NCBI RefSeq assembly: GCF_022201045.2
Contig: NC_068561.1
Location: 24,558,501-24,622,500 of the forward strand
From: Citrus sinensis
Taxonomy: Eukaryota > Streptophyta > Magnoliopsida > Sapindales > Rutaceae
DNA: 64,000 bases
Direction: 5' to 3'
The position numbers and the translations under genes were made by a program. Positions 24,320 to 37,340 of the stretch are shown one piece after another (the stretch's first letter is position 1; each line of letters starts with the position of its first letter). The notes below the pieces were generated by a model that saw nothing but the letters and a program-made list of their open reading frames with translations, did not search any database and was not told the origin of the DNA.

Positions 24320-25688
24320 TGATGCAAACTCTTAAAATAATTAAAATTATTTTAATTTACTTAATTTTATGGTATTAGTTAATTTTGAACTAGTCAAAAA
24401 TAGTTGCACTTATTTTGTGGAACTACATGTAAGTAGTGGAGTATTATGTGAAAATACGCTCAATATTACTAATTTTTAGGTTGTAATTTTAAATAAGATT
24501 TATTATATGAGGTTGATATTATTCAATAAAAAGTGTCATGAATTTATTATTTTGGCAACACAAGAGTTGTCTTTGGTAGTTTATTGGTATCTCAAATAAC
24601 CAATACTTATTTAGAGGTTTGAGTTCCCTTCTATTAACCCATTTGTCATTTAATTTTTTTGTTTCATTTGATTTATTTTCATAAACTTTAGTGTTCATAT
24701 GATTTGGTATCAGAGCTAGCTAAATAAATAAGGAGTAAATCCTTACAATGGAGCATAGATTAGAGAGGACTCAGAAGATGATGGAGGTTGTGATTCTTGA
24801 TTAGAAGGAACTCACCAAGAAATTATTGTGTAAAATGGATGAAATATTAAGAACATGGGATGCAAGAATGAACTCGCCCGGCCATTGTATATCAACCATG
24901 TGGAAGAAAATTCTACATGTTCAATTGAATATAAAAGTTCCCAACAAGGTGGCCTTGTGGCAATCTCAAAGGAAGATGAAGTTGTTCAACAATACAATAA
25001 TCTTGTGGGTTCATTGCAAACTCAACGTATTTAGTAACTTCGCATTGTAAAGTATAGAGGTCTATTTAGTTGGTCAAAGGTGCAAGGGGTCTCATTTAAG
25101 TAAGCTGAAATGGTTTGGCGCCATTATCAGAAATCATTGATCAATAAAGTACCAAAATCTGAGATGAACAATATAGTTCAATTAATGGAGAATCTTCAAA
25201 AGAGTTTCAAGGCATCGTTATAATTATGAATTGGAAAATGAAGAGAAAACAAATTATTTTAGAAAAATGTACACTTGAGGACAAGGGAATTTTCAAGGGG
25301 GAAGGAATGATGCAAGCTCTTAAAATAATTAAAATTATTTTATTTACTTAATTTTATGGTATTAGTTACTCTTGAACTAGTCAAAAGTAGTTGCACTTAT
25401 TTTGTGGAACCACATGCAAGTAGTGGAGCATTATGTGAAAATATGCTCAGTGTTACTAATTTTTAGTTTGTAATTTTAAGTAAGTTTTATTATATGAGGT
25501 TGATATTATTCAATAAAAAGTGTCATGAGTTTATTATTTTGGCAATATAAGAGTTGTATTTGGGAGTTTATTGGTGTCTTAAATAACCAATACTTATTTA
25601 AAGCTCTGGTTTCCTCCAATTAACCTATTTGTCATTTAATTTTTCTGTTTCATTAGATTTCTCCTCATAAACTTTAGTGTTCGTATCA
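24320..25688 (+). mobile_element. Small LTR-retrotransposon fossil, non-autonomous
   Basis: Two direct LTRs of about 382 bp (24320-24702 and 25308-25688) enclose only about 605 bases. Two bases after the left LTR is TGGTATCAGAGC (24705-24716), the usual primer-binding site for initiator-Met tRNA in plant LTR elements. A purine-rich tract (AGGGGGAAGGAA) lies just before the right LTR. Flanks read TAACT and TAACA, a probable five-base target duplication. The inside keeps only traces of a gag-like region and no polymerase, so it is broken and non-autonomous. The LTRs differ at roughly 9% of sites by eye, which suggests an age of a few million years. Copia or gypsy origin is undecided, with copia favoured by size and primer site. 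Confidence 0.85.
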
Positions 25689-28171
25689 TAACATTTTATA
25701 TACAGAACATAGATGACATATTGTAAATTTATTAATTCGGCGTAAACAAGGAATGATTTAGTTTTTATAACTTAAGACCAAATATGAATGTCGTACTACT
25801 TCATATACATGTATGACAATTCTTTTATACTTTTAGCACAAAGATGTATTTGTTATTAAATTTTTACTCCAAAGTAAAATTGTATGATATATTGTTTGCA
25901 ATTACATCATGTAGATAACATGTATTATTGCTTACTAGACTTTTCAATGACTTTACACAAATTAGAATATTTGATCAAATTAAAAAAAAGTATCCATAAC
26001 AGTTGTCAAGCTTGTCTTTTAGTGATTTACTCAAAGATGGCACCTAAGTACCCTTCGATGATACAGTGCAAAATGTGGAAAGGTTGAAAGAATGAAGCAG
26101 TGAGTATATCGACAATTCAACAAGAGAATAGCTAGACTTGACAAAGGCAAGTCGATTAGGCAGTCTATCGGTATTCGCCAGGGTAAAAGCCCATTTTCAA
26201 CTTCACTTTGAAGATCTCGCCCATGAGATCCTTCGCGCAGTGTGTTCTTGAGTACTAAAACCGGAAGTCCTAGTGTCTTAAGAAACTTAAGAGAATATTA
26301 ACATAGACTAAGTAAACATTAACGTATACTTTTAGTGAGCAATAATATGTGTACTCATTTTAAATATTATCTTTAGTATTCCTTGAAATATCAATCAAAT
26401 TTGTAAAGAGGTCATCTTTTTCAAAATATTCTAGTCTTTTCCTCCTCACAATGAGAACATGCTTGTTTGAATAGGGTAAGAATTTTCTTAGAAAGAAAAT
26501 GATAACCTCCTCACTTGTCTGACTAATGTTTTAAAGAAAATCTTATAATATCTTACTAATATTTCAAAGAAAATTAGTTTCTTTAGGCCTCGAAGACGTA
26601 TAAGGCCCTGTATGTCATTGAGTAGCCCTACATATTCCCATAAATTTTTCAGAGATTTTTGTATCAACCACCGTTAAATAATATAGGTGTGGAAAAGGAG
26701 AAGAGGAGCATTTGTATGGAAGATTGTTACCACAAATTATTCAATTTCTCGGAAAAGATCTCTATCTCAAATTAAGGATCTATTTGACAGTAGAGTGTAC
26801 ACAAGATGGTTTACATATTATTGTTTTAAAAAGAGACATCGTAGTTGGAGATCTCGCAATTAAAATTAGAAATAAAGAAATTGATTGCACAAGAGGCTAA
26901 CAACCTACACAGTATCATACCTGAAAAAAAAAAGTAAATTTGTAATGTCTAATGCAAAATTTGTGCTGAAAGTAGAGATGAAGATTGTTATCTCGCAATG
27001 TTTAATGCAATATTTGTGTTGTTAGTAAAGAAGAAGACCGTGTTTGATATGTAAGAATAAAATTAATTTTATGAGACTAGTAGCATAATTCTCACATATT
27101 TTGGTATGCTTTATGTGGCAACTAGATATTTACAACAAGAAATTAGATATAAATTAAAAACTCGGTTCTTGGATTATTTGATGGTAATCCTATGTAATCC
27201 AAACACTTTCAATTTATATGTTTGGATCTAAATCTATGGCTGGAAGTTTAATGATACTAGATATAACATAACTTTGGCTATTACCCAATGATTTTGAAAA
27301 ATATAAGGTATACAAATTACGCGAATAAATTTTGTCTAATTATGATAGAATGAACCTCAAAACAAAGTGAGGCCTGAAGTCATATGTGAAAAGTAATGAT
27401 TTACAGGAAAAAGAATTAAAAAAATGGAGAGGAAAATGTATGTATGCGTGTGTGTGTCTATATATATATATAGTATGTATGTATATATGTATGTTAAACT
27501 ATTTGCTATGTCATTTGCTACTTTATCACATAGGTGGAAGTCTTACTTTTTAATTGTATAAAATATTCAAATAAAACTAATTTAAGTTTATTATTTTACA
27601 TTAGTAAGTACTAATATATTGATTTGAATAATACTAAAGAATTTAAATCATCCATTATTAAATTTTTTAACTATTGAAGTATAATTATAAGCAAAATAAT
27701 TATTTATTAATAAACTTAACAAATTAATATTGTTTATACTATCAATTAAATGTAAATGTTATTATTTAATATTAAAATTATTATCTAAATAAAATTAATT
27801 AGTTATACAAACTTTGATTTAAATATCATATCATATAATATTACTTTTCAGTTACTCATATAAAACCATGTGTTGGCGAAATAATTAATCACGTTTAGCA
27901 TTATATTACTTGTTCAACATTAGTGCTTCTAGAGGCATAACTCAGAAAATTTCATTGTGATGGTATGAATTGAATCTCCTTTTGAAATCGCATATAATAT
28001 GTAATCCTAAAATGTTGTACATGTTCACACACAAAAATGGTGGGCTAAAGGGGGAAAAATATAAAAATATATTAGAAAAGTTAATTAAAGCTTTGATCCA
28101 GGTGATAATACTCTTAAATTAAAAAAAAAAAAAAAAAAACTGTTGGTGGTGTACGTTGATTAGTTTTCGTC
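25689..28171. other. Gene-free spacer before GDSL copy 3
   Basis: About 2.5 kb of AT-rich sequence with a TA/TG microsatellite at about 27435-27495 and a poly-A run at 28121-28139. 26100-26290 is less AT-rich than its surroundings and may be a piece of an unrecognised repeat. Short frames at 25884 and 26712 match nothing known to me. Confidence 0.35.
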
Positions 28172-28173
28172 AA

Positions 28174-28275
28174 AGGGCTTAACAAACCTTATCACTATTA
28201 TTAATTCAATAAAATAAATCATGTGTCATCACCCTCAATTTCCGTGTGAGTAGCCCTTCATTTAAGACCCTTTTT
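28174..28275 (+). promoter_or_regulatory. Upstream block shared by GDSL copies 3 and 2
   Basis: Starts with GGGCTTAACAAACCTTATC, about 185 bases before the start codon, and ends with GCCCTTCATTTAAGACCC. It matches 21672-21795 in order and spacing. Copy 1 retains only a weak trace (CATCACCCTTAACTCC near 15438). Confidence 0.45.
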
Positions 28276-28359
28276 CTCCACAATTCACAAAGAACATCAA
28301 ACAGCTAGCGCTATTAATTCTTTCTTCATTCTTTCTGCAAACTCTCCAATATTGAAAAT

Positions 28360-31300
28360 ATGATCAGCAACAGTTACTCTATAATATTTTCAGTCTTTTT
28401 TCTTCGATTTATCAGCAGCAACGCAACTCAGCTTGCGCCGGCACTGTATGTTTTCGGAGACTCGTTGTTTGACAGCGGCAACAACAATCTTTTGCCAACA
28501 ATTGCTAGGGCAAATTACTTACCATATGGTGCAAATTTTGTCAATAAAAGCAGTACAGGAAGATTCACAAATGGTAAAACAGTTCCCGATTTTGTAGGTA
28601 TGCTGTAGCTGGCTTATTGACATTTTCTTCATAATATAAGTGCACGAACTACTTGCATTTTGCTAATTATTAATTCTTCTGATATGATTTAATTGATTTT
28701 TCGTTTTTAGCTGAATTTTTGGGGCTGCCATATTCACCACCATTTTTGAAAATACGTGACAAGTTACCACTTACTGGGTTGAATTATGCATCTGGGTCAT
28801 GTGGCATTCTCCCTGAAACCGGACGCCCCTTTGTAAGTTTAGATTCAAAACTAATTTTTTCTTCTTTCAGTAATATTTTCTTTCTTTTGAAAAAAAAAAA
28901 ACTCTTAGAGAAAGATAATTAATCCACTTTCATAGTCACATTATTTGTGTTCGCTATTGTATATGCTTCTATTTAGTTAAAGGGTATACTTTTTTCTTGG
29001 TCCCTAAAGTTGTAGTTTATAATTTCTAATTAATCACCGTATCATTTTGCGCGCCGCTATTTTTTTTGGGAAAAAAAAAAAAATTTACTAGTCCGATGTA
29101 TAACGACATAAATATTTACCGCTGATAATAAAGTAGTTTCTTTGCAACGCTCAAAATGTTACCTTGAGCACTAGTAAAAGTAACAAGAAGGATGTTATTT
29201 TTACTACAATAACTAACGCTAGTAGAATTAATGGCTAACGCTAAGAAGTTATGAGAAATATACTCTTTAATTCAGTACATTAAACCAGTAGAAGAGATTT
29301 ATTATATATATATATATATTATTTGATACCAAAGGTATGTGAATGCTAGTTAGATGATCTTTTATTTGTTAAATAAAATTATTAAATGTCAAACATCTAT
29401 ATCTTATAATTTTTTTTTTTTTTGGGACACTAGAATCATTTACGCGAACGGCGAAGTAACGAGTCAAACCTAATTTAGACTAAGTCAATTGTGCAGGCAC
29501 GTCTGATTATTAGGTCCCGTCAACATATCTGAGAGTTTGTTTAATAAATTGAAGAATGACCAATATTCCCCTCTCATTTGGGAAAACTAATTATTTTCCC
29601 GTCATGTTTAAAATTCACTTGAATCCTCTTGACAATACAGTGTTAAACAACTCCATACATGTTTAGAATGACACAGTTTAATGAACATAAATAGACTTTA
29701 ACCCTAATTTTGGAGTAAAAATTTGAAATTTAACAAAGCATAATTAACAACGTTGTATGATTCTAGTGGATCCTAGAAAAATGAGGAAATGGTTAGTCTT
29801 GCTAAATGAATTGGATATTTTGGTAGTTTTTTTTTTTTAATTTCCTCAGGTAACAGTGGGGTTCGATTCCTTGAATTTGCTTGTGAAGTTTGAGAACATC
29901 CTTGTAATGTAAGGTTTTTCATTAATTTCTATCTTTAACTAATTAATGCTTTTGCAGGGGAAATGCTTAAATTTTGAAGAACAAGTGAGTTTATTCGATG
30001 AGACAGTTAAGTTGCTGCGGAGACATTTTACAAGCTCAAAAGTGCTTTCAAATTATTTGTCGAAGTCGATATTTATTATCTCCATTGGCAGTAATGATTA
30101 CTTGAGTAGTTATCTCGGAACCTTGTCTTTCAATACAAACGTACGTTATACTCCCCAACAGTTTGCTCAACTCCTCATAGAAAAGCTCTCTCACCAATTC
30201 CAGGTTATCTCTATCACTCTCGCATTCATACGACGACGTTGTCATGAATAATAATTTAGTGGGTAACGCCACTCATTTTATGGTTGACGACACTCTTATA
30301 TGGCACTATCTGATTGATTTACTACCTCGACATTATTTACATAAGTTACAGAATTGCATTTACTGTCTAATAATTAATTATTATAAAGTGTGCGAAATTG
30401 CTCGCTAGATCATTCATATGATCGGTGTCATCAAGTATAATATTTATGTGTTTTTAAAATGTGGACAATCAATTTTTGGCACAATCATTTAATTTATTAT
30501 GTATAATTAAGCAGAGGCTATATAACTTGGGAGCAAGAAAGATTGTGATGTTCGAGATCGGTCCGATCGGTTGCATTCCCTCGATTACAAGGAAAAATAA
30601 ACACTCAGGAAAATGTGTTGAAGACAAGAACCAGCTTGTGTCTTATTTCAATAACATGCTTCCTACAATGCTACAAAACTTGACATCATGTCTCGAAGGC
30701 TCCACCTTTGTCAACGGTCATGCTCACTGGCTAGGCTATGATGCTGTCATAAATCCTCCTAAATACGGTAAGTTTAAGAGTGAATAACAACATAATTTGC
30801 CGTATAAGAACAATAGCTTTTCACTAATGGCCATCAATTTATAGAAGAGAAAATAATATTAAAAGAAAGAAATTAATAATAAAATATCATAATCCAGGCC
30901 ATAATTGGGGATTCATATCCCATTTTCGAATTCTCTTGAATATATACATATACCAATTTTAGAAAACATATTGCTCATATAAGTAATGATTGTTCCGTTT
31001 AGAACCATCTTCTTGTGATTCTTACCAAAGAAAAATATTACCAAAAAAAGTTCTTTAGAATATGAAATCGAGTATAATTATGATATACTCACATCGTTTG
31101 CATAGCTTATTATTAATTTATACATGTAAGTTGCTGGTTAGCTTTATTTTCTATTATTAAGGTGATAACCTTACCTCATCAATTAATAAATGAATGACAC
31201 GACAATTAAGTATGTCATATATCAGCTATGTAAGTACGGTATTACTCATTCTAATATGATAAGGACTTCATTGTCATATAGGCATATTCCAGCAGTCACT

Positions 31301-31610
31301 CAGCATATCTCTTGTAACCAATGCGTAGCTTAAATAGACCTCTATTGTACATAATAAATCATGAGCTAATGCAATTTTCTAAAAACCTTTTGCAGGTTTA
31401 GTGGATTCAAGCAATCCATGTTGCATAGCTTGGTTCAATGGGACTTCGGGGTGCATTCCGTTTCTGAAGCCATGCAGTAACGCAAATCAACATTATTTTT
31501 GGGATGCTTATCATCTTACAGAAGCTATGTATTCACTCTTTGCATCCCATTGTATCAACGATAAATCGTTTTGCGAACCTTTCAATTTAAAGGAGCTCGT
31601 AAAAATGTGA
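28360..31610 (+). CDS. GDSL esterase/lipase, tandem copy 3
   Basis: Third intact secreted GLIP-type esterase. Exons: 28360-28597, 28711-28832, 29958-30203, 30515-30767, 31396-31610, giving 357 residues. Signal peptide about 1-22, [13 protein letters not shown] with Ser35, [22 protein letters not shown] and FWDAYHLTE. The catalytic Asp and His are present, although the usual DGYHPTE has become DAYHLTE, the least conserved version in the cluster. Introns 3 (1.1 kb) and 4 (0.6 kb) are larger than in the other copies; intron 3 has poly-T runs near 29410 and 29830 and a GGGGTTCGATTCC motif near 29860 that hints at old short retroelement insertions. Intron phases match copies 1 and 2. Confidence 0.92.
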
Positions 31611-32741
31611 ACAGATGAACCGTATATTTATCAAATATATATGTGATTGTTTGAAACGATGACAAATATTATATAGTCATCATTTTCAAGAAAATCTAGA
31701 AAATTATTTGAATTATTACTTTTTTTTTAAATATGAATTGTATTGTTGCTATTGGTGTTTACTAAAATACTTTTTTTAAAATGGGATTTTAAGTAATTAC
31801 TCCTTTAATCTTGTTTTCATTAACATATACATTCAATTATTCTTTATTTTTCACCCACAGTACTATGTCATATTTGTTAATTAAATTACACTGTAGGAAT
31901 TAAAAGTAACATTTATTCATTGTGTTTTAACTAGAACTTGATTTGGGCGATAATTTTTATTCACAGGGACGCATTCCTTTAAGGGCTCTTTAAAAAGTTT
32001 GGAGATCAATTTTGTTCTAGAGTTAGAGAAAAGTTTCTCCAATTCTGATAAAAGTAACCTACTATAAGTTTTTAACATGGAAACTTGCAGGTTTAAAATT
32101 GATTAATTGCCACGTAGATTGATGTACGCAACTAATGAGAATTAAAGAGTATTAAGATTTTTCAATTTAATGATTAGTGTGAGAGAACTGTTTATTATAA
32201 AATATTAAGCTATTTCAGTGCATTGTGTCTCAAGAGGCTGAGTTATTGGGCCAAAAATGGGCTTAGGGAGATAGGCGTCTGACAGAATGAACACATTGAC
32301 GGTCATGAAATTTTAACTTTAATTTTATGTTAGAAAAATTATTCAATCCGAAAAATTTAACGAATAAATAAGAGCTCAACATTATAATTAAAACATGGCA
32401 CTGACAATTGTTAAAAAAAAAAAAAAAGAACACGGCACATAACTCTCCAGAAAACTAGTTTTTTTTTTTCCCCAGAAAAGATGAAGGAATTATGAAGGCA
32501 CACTTCATGTACAGAACTTTTATATTTCTACTATACTTAATGTCCTTGTAACTAAAAACAACCAAAATTTGCCTGTTCCTATGCATGCCTTTATGGCTTC
32601 ACAAAAACTAAGAAATACAAAACCAAAAAGAAGCTTACTTAATCCTATATTATATTATAGGTTAAGCGAGACTTCGCTTCCTGTTAGGGCAAAACTGTGA
32701 GAGCCTAGCTAGCGAGCTAAAATAACACAACTAAACACTGA
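31611..32741. other. Spacer between GDSL copy 3 and the RGF locus
   Basis: Convergent 3' flanks, AT-rich, with a poly-A run near 32414 and a poly-T run near 32459. No gene, RNA or defined repeat is seen. Confidence 0.4.
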
Positions 32742-33378
32742 TCAGTGTCGAGGCTCGTGATTGTTGATTGGAGGCTTGCGGCGAGGCTTTGACATTCCTC
32801 TGTAATCCTTCTGCATCAAGTTCTCGATCTCTTTAGCCGCGATGAGAAGCCTTTGAGTGTCGACATCAGGACGCTCTTGTGAGACTTCATTTTCTTGATC
32901 ACGAGGTTGCATTTGCTTGGGGTTCGAAAGAGAAACAGCTGGCTGTTGTGAAAACATAAAGTAGTGTGAAATGTTAGAATATAGCCATAGGTTAGTGGAA
33001 AAAGCAATATACTTTTTTTTTTTAGGGGTAAAGTGCATGTGTTTGATATAATACATTCTTTCTGTTGTGTCATTGTGTGTGTGAAAAAGAGAGACAATCA
33101 CCTGATCATCATCTTGGGGGTGATCAAAGCTTTCAAGATACTTCTTTGAAGCTTCGGCACTTCGCTTTCCTGCATTAAAAAGAACAAATATATATCATAA
33201 ATTAAACCATGCATTATTTAATTAATTACTTTCGCAACACACATATATCTCAAACTTTGATTAATAAAATAAACTAAGAAAAAAACTAGTTAATACTCCC
33301 ATGTAAAAGATTGGATAGCATTAAGATAAGTAACAATGTACTGCGACTGATGAATAGCTCAAGCATACGAAAATCCAT
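32742..33378 (-). CDS. RGF/GLV/CLEL-type secreted peptide precursor B
   Basis: Precursor of a tyrosine-sulfated root-growth peptide. Proposed exons on the minus strand: 33378-33297, 33169-33102, 32942-32742, GT-AG junctions, 116 residues. Exon 1 encodes a short hydrophobic leader (ISRSTLLLILMLSNLLHG). Exon 2 gives a basic RKRSAEASKKYLESF stretch. The last exon ends with DYRGMSKPRRKPPINN followed by HEPRH. The Asp-Tyr sulfation site, the Arg/Lys-Pro-Pro core and the terminal Asn-Asn fit the RGF family; the five extra residues after the motif would have to be trimmed. The first exon is the weakest part: its donor is poor (GGGA|GTATTA). The alternative is that exon 2 is spliced to exon 1 of unit A, which is also in phase. 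The start lies only 114 bases after the stop of unit A. Confidence 0.7.
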
Positions 33379-33492
33379 TTTATACACAACAAAATTTCTT
33401 GCAAATTAATACAAGTATACGATACATATAATTTCCTAGCTTGCTGGCACATTACTAAGGCAAACAAAGTGATCTGAAATCACTGCTCATCA

Positions 33493-34193
33493 TCAGTTAT
33501 GTTTAGGAGGGTGGCGTTTAGGCCCATGATAATCAGAATTGAAGGCTACAAAACCAGCTGCATTATTCAACTTATGACTATTACTTTTATGATCCTCAAA
33601 TTTTCTTTTGCCTAAAAAATCTCCTCTCCCTTCAAAGTGAAAATTTCCATCAGAATGACTGGCACCTGAAATCTTCAAAGTCCCTGATTTATCCATCCCT
33701 TTGGGGTTCTTCTCATGCTCTTTCCAAACCATATGTACTGCCATTTTCCTTCCTTGAAGCCATAGTTTACTCATGCTGATTGCGCCAGCAACGCCATGAT
33801 CATCAGCAACCTCCTGCGTAAATGTTTGTATTTATGAAATAATCAGAATTAGCTAATCAAAATAATTGATGACAAATTATCATAGCTAATGCAATAACAA
33901 GCTTAATTAGCTAACCTTTCGAGGAGAAACAGCATGTCCTTGATCAATTGCACCAAGCCCATTTCTTGATGTTGCTTCATCTAAAAAAAAGAGGGAAAAA
34001 AATAAATAAAGAAAGAAAACATAAGCTCAATCAATCTGTAACCCATGTTGCTTATTGAATTTCAACAAAATTAATGGAGAAGAAATTAAGCATTAATTAT
34101 TTTACCTTGAGCAAGTGCAAAAGAGCAATCTCTAATGCCATGCATAAGAAAGAGAAACCCTATCGCAATAATTAAAAGCCTTATGGGAGCCAT
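33493..34193 (-). CDS. RGF/GLV/CLEL-type secreted peptide precursor A
   Basis: Secreted peptide precursor that signals through RGI-type receptor kinases to control root meristem or gravitropism in relatives. Exons on the minus strand: 34193-34106, 33980-33916, 33813-33493, all GT-AG, 157 residues. Residues 1-28 form a strong signal peptide (RLLIIAIGFLFLMHG ... SFALAQ) with an ALA-type cleavage site. A variable, basic, Gly/Asn/His-rich middle follows. The last 13 residues before the stop are DYHGPKRHPPKHN, with the Asp-Tyr sulfation site, a Pro-Pro pair open to hydroxylation and the terminal His-Asn, the same length and end as RGF1. It is a clear family member; which Arabidopsis gene it matches cannot be told by eye. 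The region shares its strand and possibly its promoter with unit B. Confidence 0.85.
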
Positions 34194-37100
34194 CTTTTAA
34201 TCTGTGATTCTTCTTTTTGTTTGAGAATGTGTACTTGTTCAGCGAAATAAGGAGGGGAACTTTGAAAACCTAGTGTGAGCTTTATAGAGAGTTGAAACCA
34301 AGTCAAAGCTAGGGTTCCGACACCTACCCGATTATAAAATATTGCTTCTTGTACTGGAGCACAGCCAGAACACTGAAGCAGTGCCATACTGCCATATAAA
34401 TATTACAATCTATATTAAAATTAAATTAATTATTAAATTAAAAAAAAATGAAAACAGTGTTCTCCATTTGTATTGATTTCATATGGGTTGAATGAAAGGA
34501 CCAATTGGCCTCGAGGTCTACAATATTGAATAGAATGTATATGCGTATTGCCAATGGTGCCATGCATGGACGAAAACCTCACTTACAATTTAATAGAATT
34601 CTAAAAATAATTTATTTATATCGAAAAATTGTGGAAAGTAGCTTATATAAAATAAAACTATTGTTATCAATTAGTTGTACAAAATATTTCTATGTATGTT
34701 TATATATATGTAAATAACAATTTTGTAATTATTATCATCCATTGGACGGTTGTATTATCTCCGATGTATAGAAGATTTTATCCGGTATAACACTTAGTTC
34801 GGTCATGAAAATTACTCCAAGTTGACGATATTTGATGAACAATCTAGGTCTTTCTACATTTACCGCGGCAATTCCAAAATGTAAAGCACATATATTTGAC
34901 TGAGCACAAAGAATTGTGAAATTTGAAGCAGCTTTCTTATTTTACTAATGAAATTATTAAGTTATATATCTACCAGCTGGCAGCCCGATGATTATGGTTT
35001 TGGCATGTCTATTTCACACATAGCTATATAGCATTCAATAAAAAATTAATAATAGGGTTTAGTTTTCATGAAAATCATGCTTGGAAGCCTAATTAGTCTA
35101 TTTGATATTCGATGTTGGTTGATATCCTTGTATAATTTTACACTAAGTAAACGAGTTTATTCTTTGTGAAGGTATTTATAAATTCAGACAATTGGGTCAA
35201 TTCTTACAAAGGTCATCTCAGTCAGAGATTCGGTCTAAGCTGTGCAAATTAATTACTAATTACGAAAAATAAAAGAATGTTATAAAATTAACAAAGGGAT
35301 TTGTTCCATTGGATCCCCTAACCAATTAGGGCTTAGGCTATTTATTTTTTTTGCTTTCCCTCTTTTTACTAAACCAGCAAAAATAAAAAATAAAAGAGGC
35401 TGTAGATTCTTTCAGCTGGTGAATTTTGTATGAATTGCTACGTATTTAATTTCCACTTCATCATGATTCAAAACTTGAAAACTCACAAGGACTCAAAATT
35501 TCCATATATACACACTTGACCCAAAGTTAGAAGACTTACCATCAAAGTTAGAGTTAATTACACAGTGCAGAATGTCTTTATTTGAAACAGAAACTTTATT
35601 GAAAAAGGATTTAGTATGCAATAAAAATTAGAATATTCATGTAATTAATGAAAGCTTGAAAGTGGAGGTGGTGAAACATAGTTCCCAAAGAGAAGCGTGC
35701 ATGAGCTAGCTAGCATAAGCATCAAATTAAGAGCTTGGTGGAACATGGCAAGTGATTGTGCATAGAATTTCTAAATAACACCAACTTTAACGATGAATCT
35801 TTTATAATAAATTAGAGTTTGGTGTTAGGATTTTAGAACACGAGGGCGTGTCCTCCAACTTGTTGCTTGTGATTGCTCCTTGATATTGGTGTTGCTTCTC
35901 ACTAAGTCGGTTCTCCAAGTTTTCTTCCTTACATCTAATCTTTATACAAATTCATTCAAAAAAGTTTTTTTTTTTTAAATACTACTTCATTATTATCTTT
36001 TTAACGCTAATATGTGTATACTACAATTAGAAATCTATTAATATTTAAAATTAAAAATTCATTAAATTATTATAAATTAAATCAATTATGTCACGGCCTA
36101 AGTTCCTGCTTTCGATAATGCTAGTAAAAGAATTGAAACTCCCTGACTTGGAGACGAGTCTGTCATCTTACTGTACATGGCTTCAGCCAAATGTATGGAC
36201 CACATAAGCTCCAATTAACAAGATAAAAAGAATAAAATAAACCTCTCTTTTAACTACATATAATCTCAAAGCGCTCAATACACAATATTTGCTCTCAATT
36301 CAATGCTGCTCCTGCAATCTTTTAATAAAAAAGGCTGGTATAATAGCAAGCCACTTGTTGGAATGCTGTGTCCCTTTGCTTGCTTGCTGTCACTTCACCT
36401 TGTTTAAATGTCAAATTTTTATGAGTTCATGAATTCTTTCTAAGCACTGCAAACGAGATTTGGACACTTGGAGAACAAGTATGGCTCCGTTTACCAATGT
36501 CATGTCTTTAATCTTAATGAAGTAATTAATTAGATTAATCTACTGTTAACAAAATGATACTGATGATTGCGTCTATAAACTTTTGTGGGTCTAGGATTTG
36601 TGTCAATCCTGTACGGATTTTGATCCTTTGAGTTATGGGGATTCCAAGTTTCACGTGGATGATTAAAAGTGCTTTTTGGGTAATTAAACGAGATTGCAAC
36701 ATTTTGATGTATAATTTTCAATTTTATGATATGGGCCTGAAAATTTTAGTTATTTTCATTATGGTGCAAATTAAATGCATTGTCATCCTCTGGCCTCTGC
36801 AAATTATGTTTCTTTTCAGTATGACCCTCCAACTTCCCAAGTCTGCTCTGCCCCTAAGCCCATTGACCACAAAATTCTTGGAGCCAATGCTAGGCAGCCG
36901 AAGCTCAACTTGGGTCCATATCACTGCAGCCCAGCACCAGTAATTGCCATTTACTAGTAACACCCTATGTATGAGCTAAGCAAAACCAGACAAAGCAAGG
37001 CAAAAAGCCCAATTGGCTATTGCCAGTTTGCCAGCCAAGAGCCAACGAGGCAACGTTTGCACTAGTCATGCATAACTCCCAACTTCCTGCCGAAATTTTT

Positions 37101-37340
37101 TTTGCTAGTTCTACTGCAAAACCAATGCCGTGCAAATCTCACAAGCTATGTGCAATGATAGCTACACTTGTGTGAGAGATGGATTGAGACATTAGAAATA
37201 ACGGCAGTGGAAAAGACAACACAAATTTTGGGTCTGTTAGTTAATGCAGATTAAAAACACAGTAAGACTTAACCACCCAGCTTATTGAGTATGCTCATGC
37301 CAAATTCTCCTCACTATACGGAGAAAGAGAAAACAAAATT
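34194..37340. other. Gene-free spacer upstream of the RGF locus
   Basis: Contains the likely promoter of the RGF unit A just right of 34193 and otherwise about 3 kb without a supported gene. The stretch 36550-36960 is less AT-rich with overlapping frames on both strands, but none has recognisable motifs. Confidence 0.35.

Noticed and set aside
26712-26900. 62-codon frame as a small gene
   Set aside because: No homology recognised and no initiation or splice context.
29855-29875. GGGGTTCGATTCC as part of a tRNA gene
   Set aside because: Only a B-box-like motif; no acceptor stem or A box at the right distance. It is more likely an old SINE trace in intron 3 of GDSL copy 3.
36635-36963. Overlapping frames on both strands
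   Set aside because: Composition effect in a less AT-rich patch; no recognisable protein.
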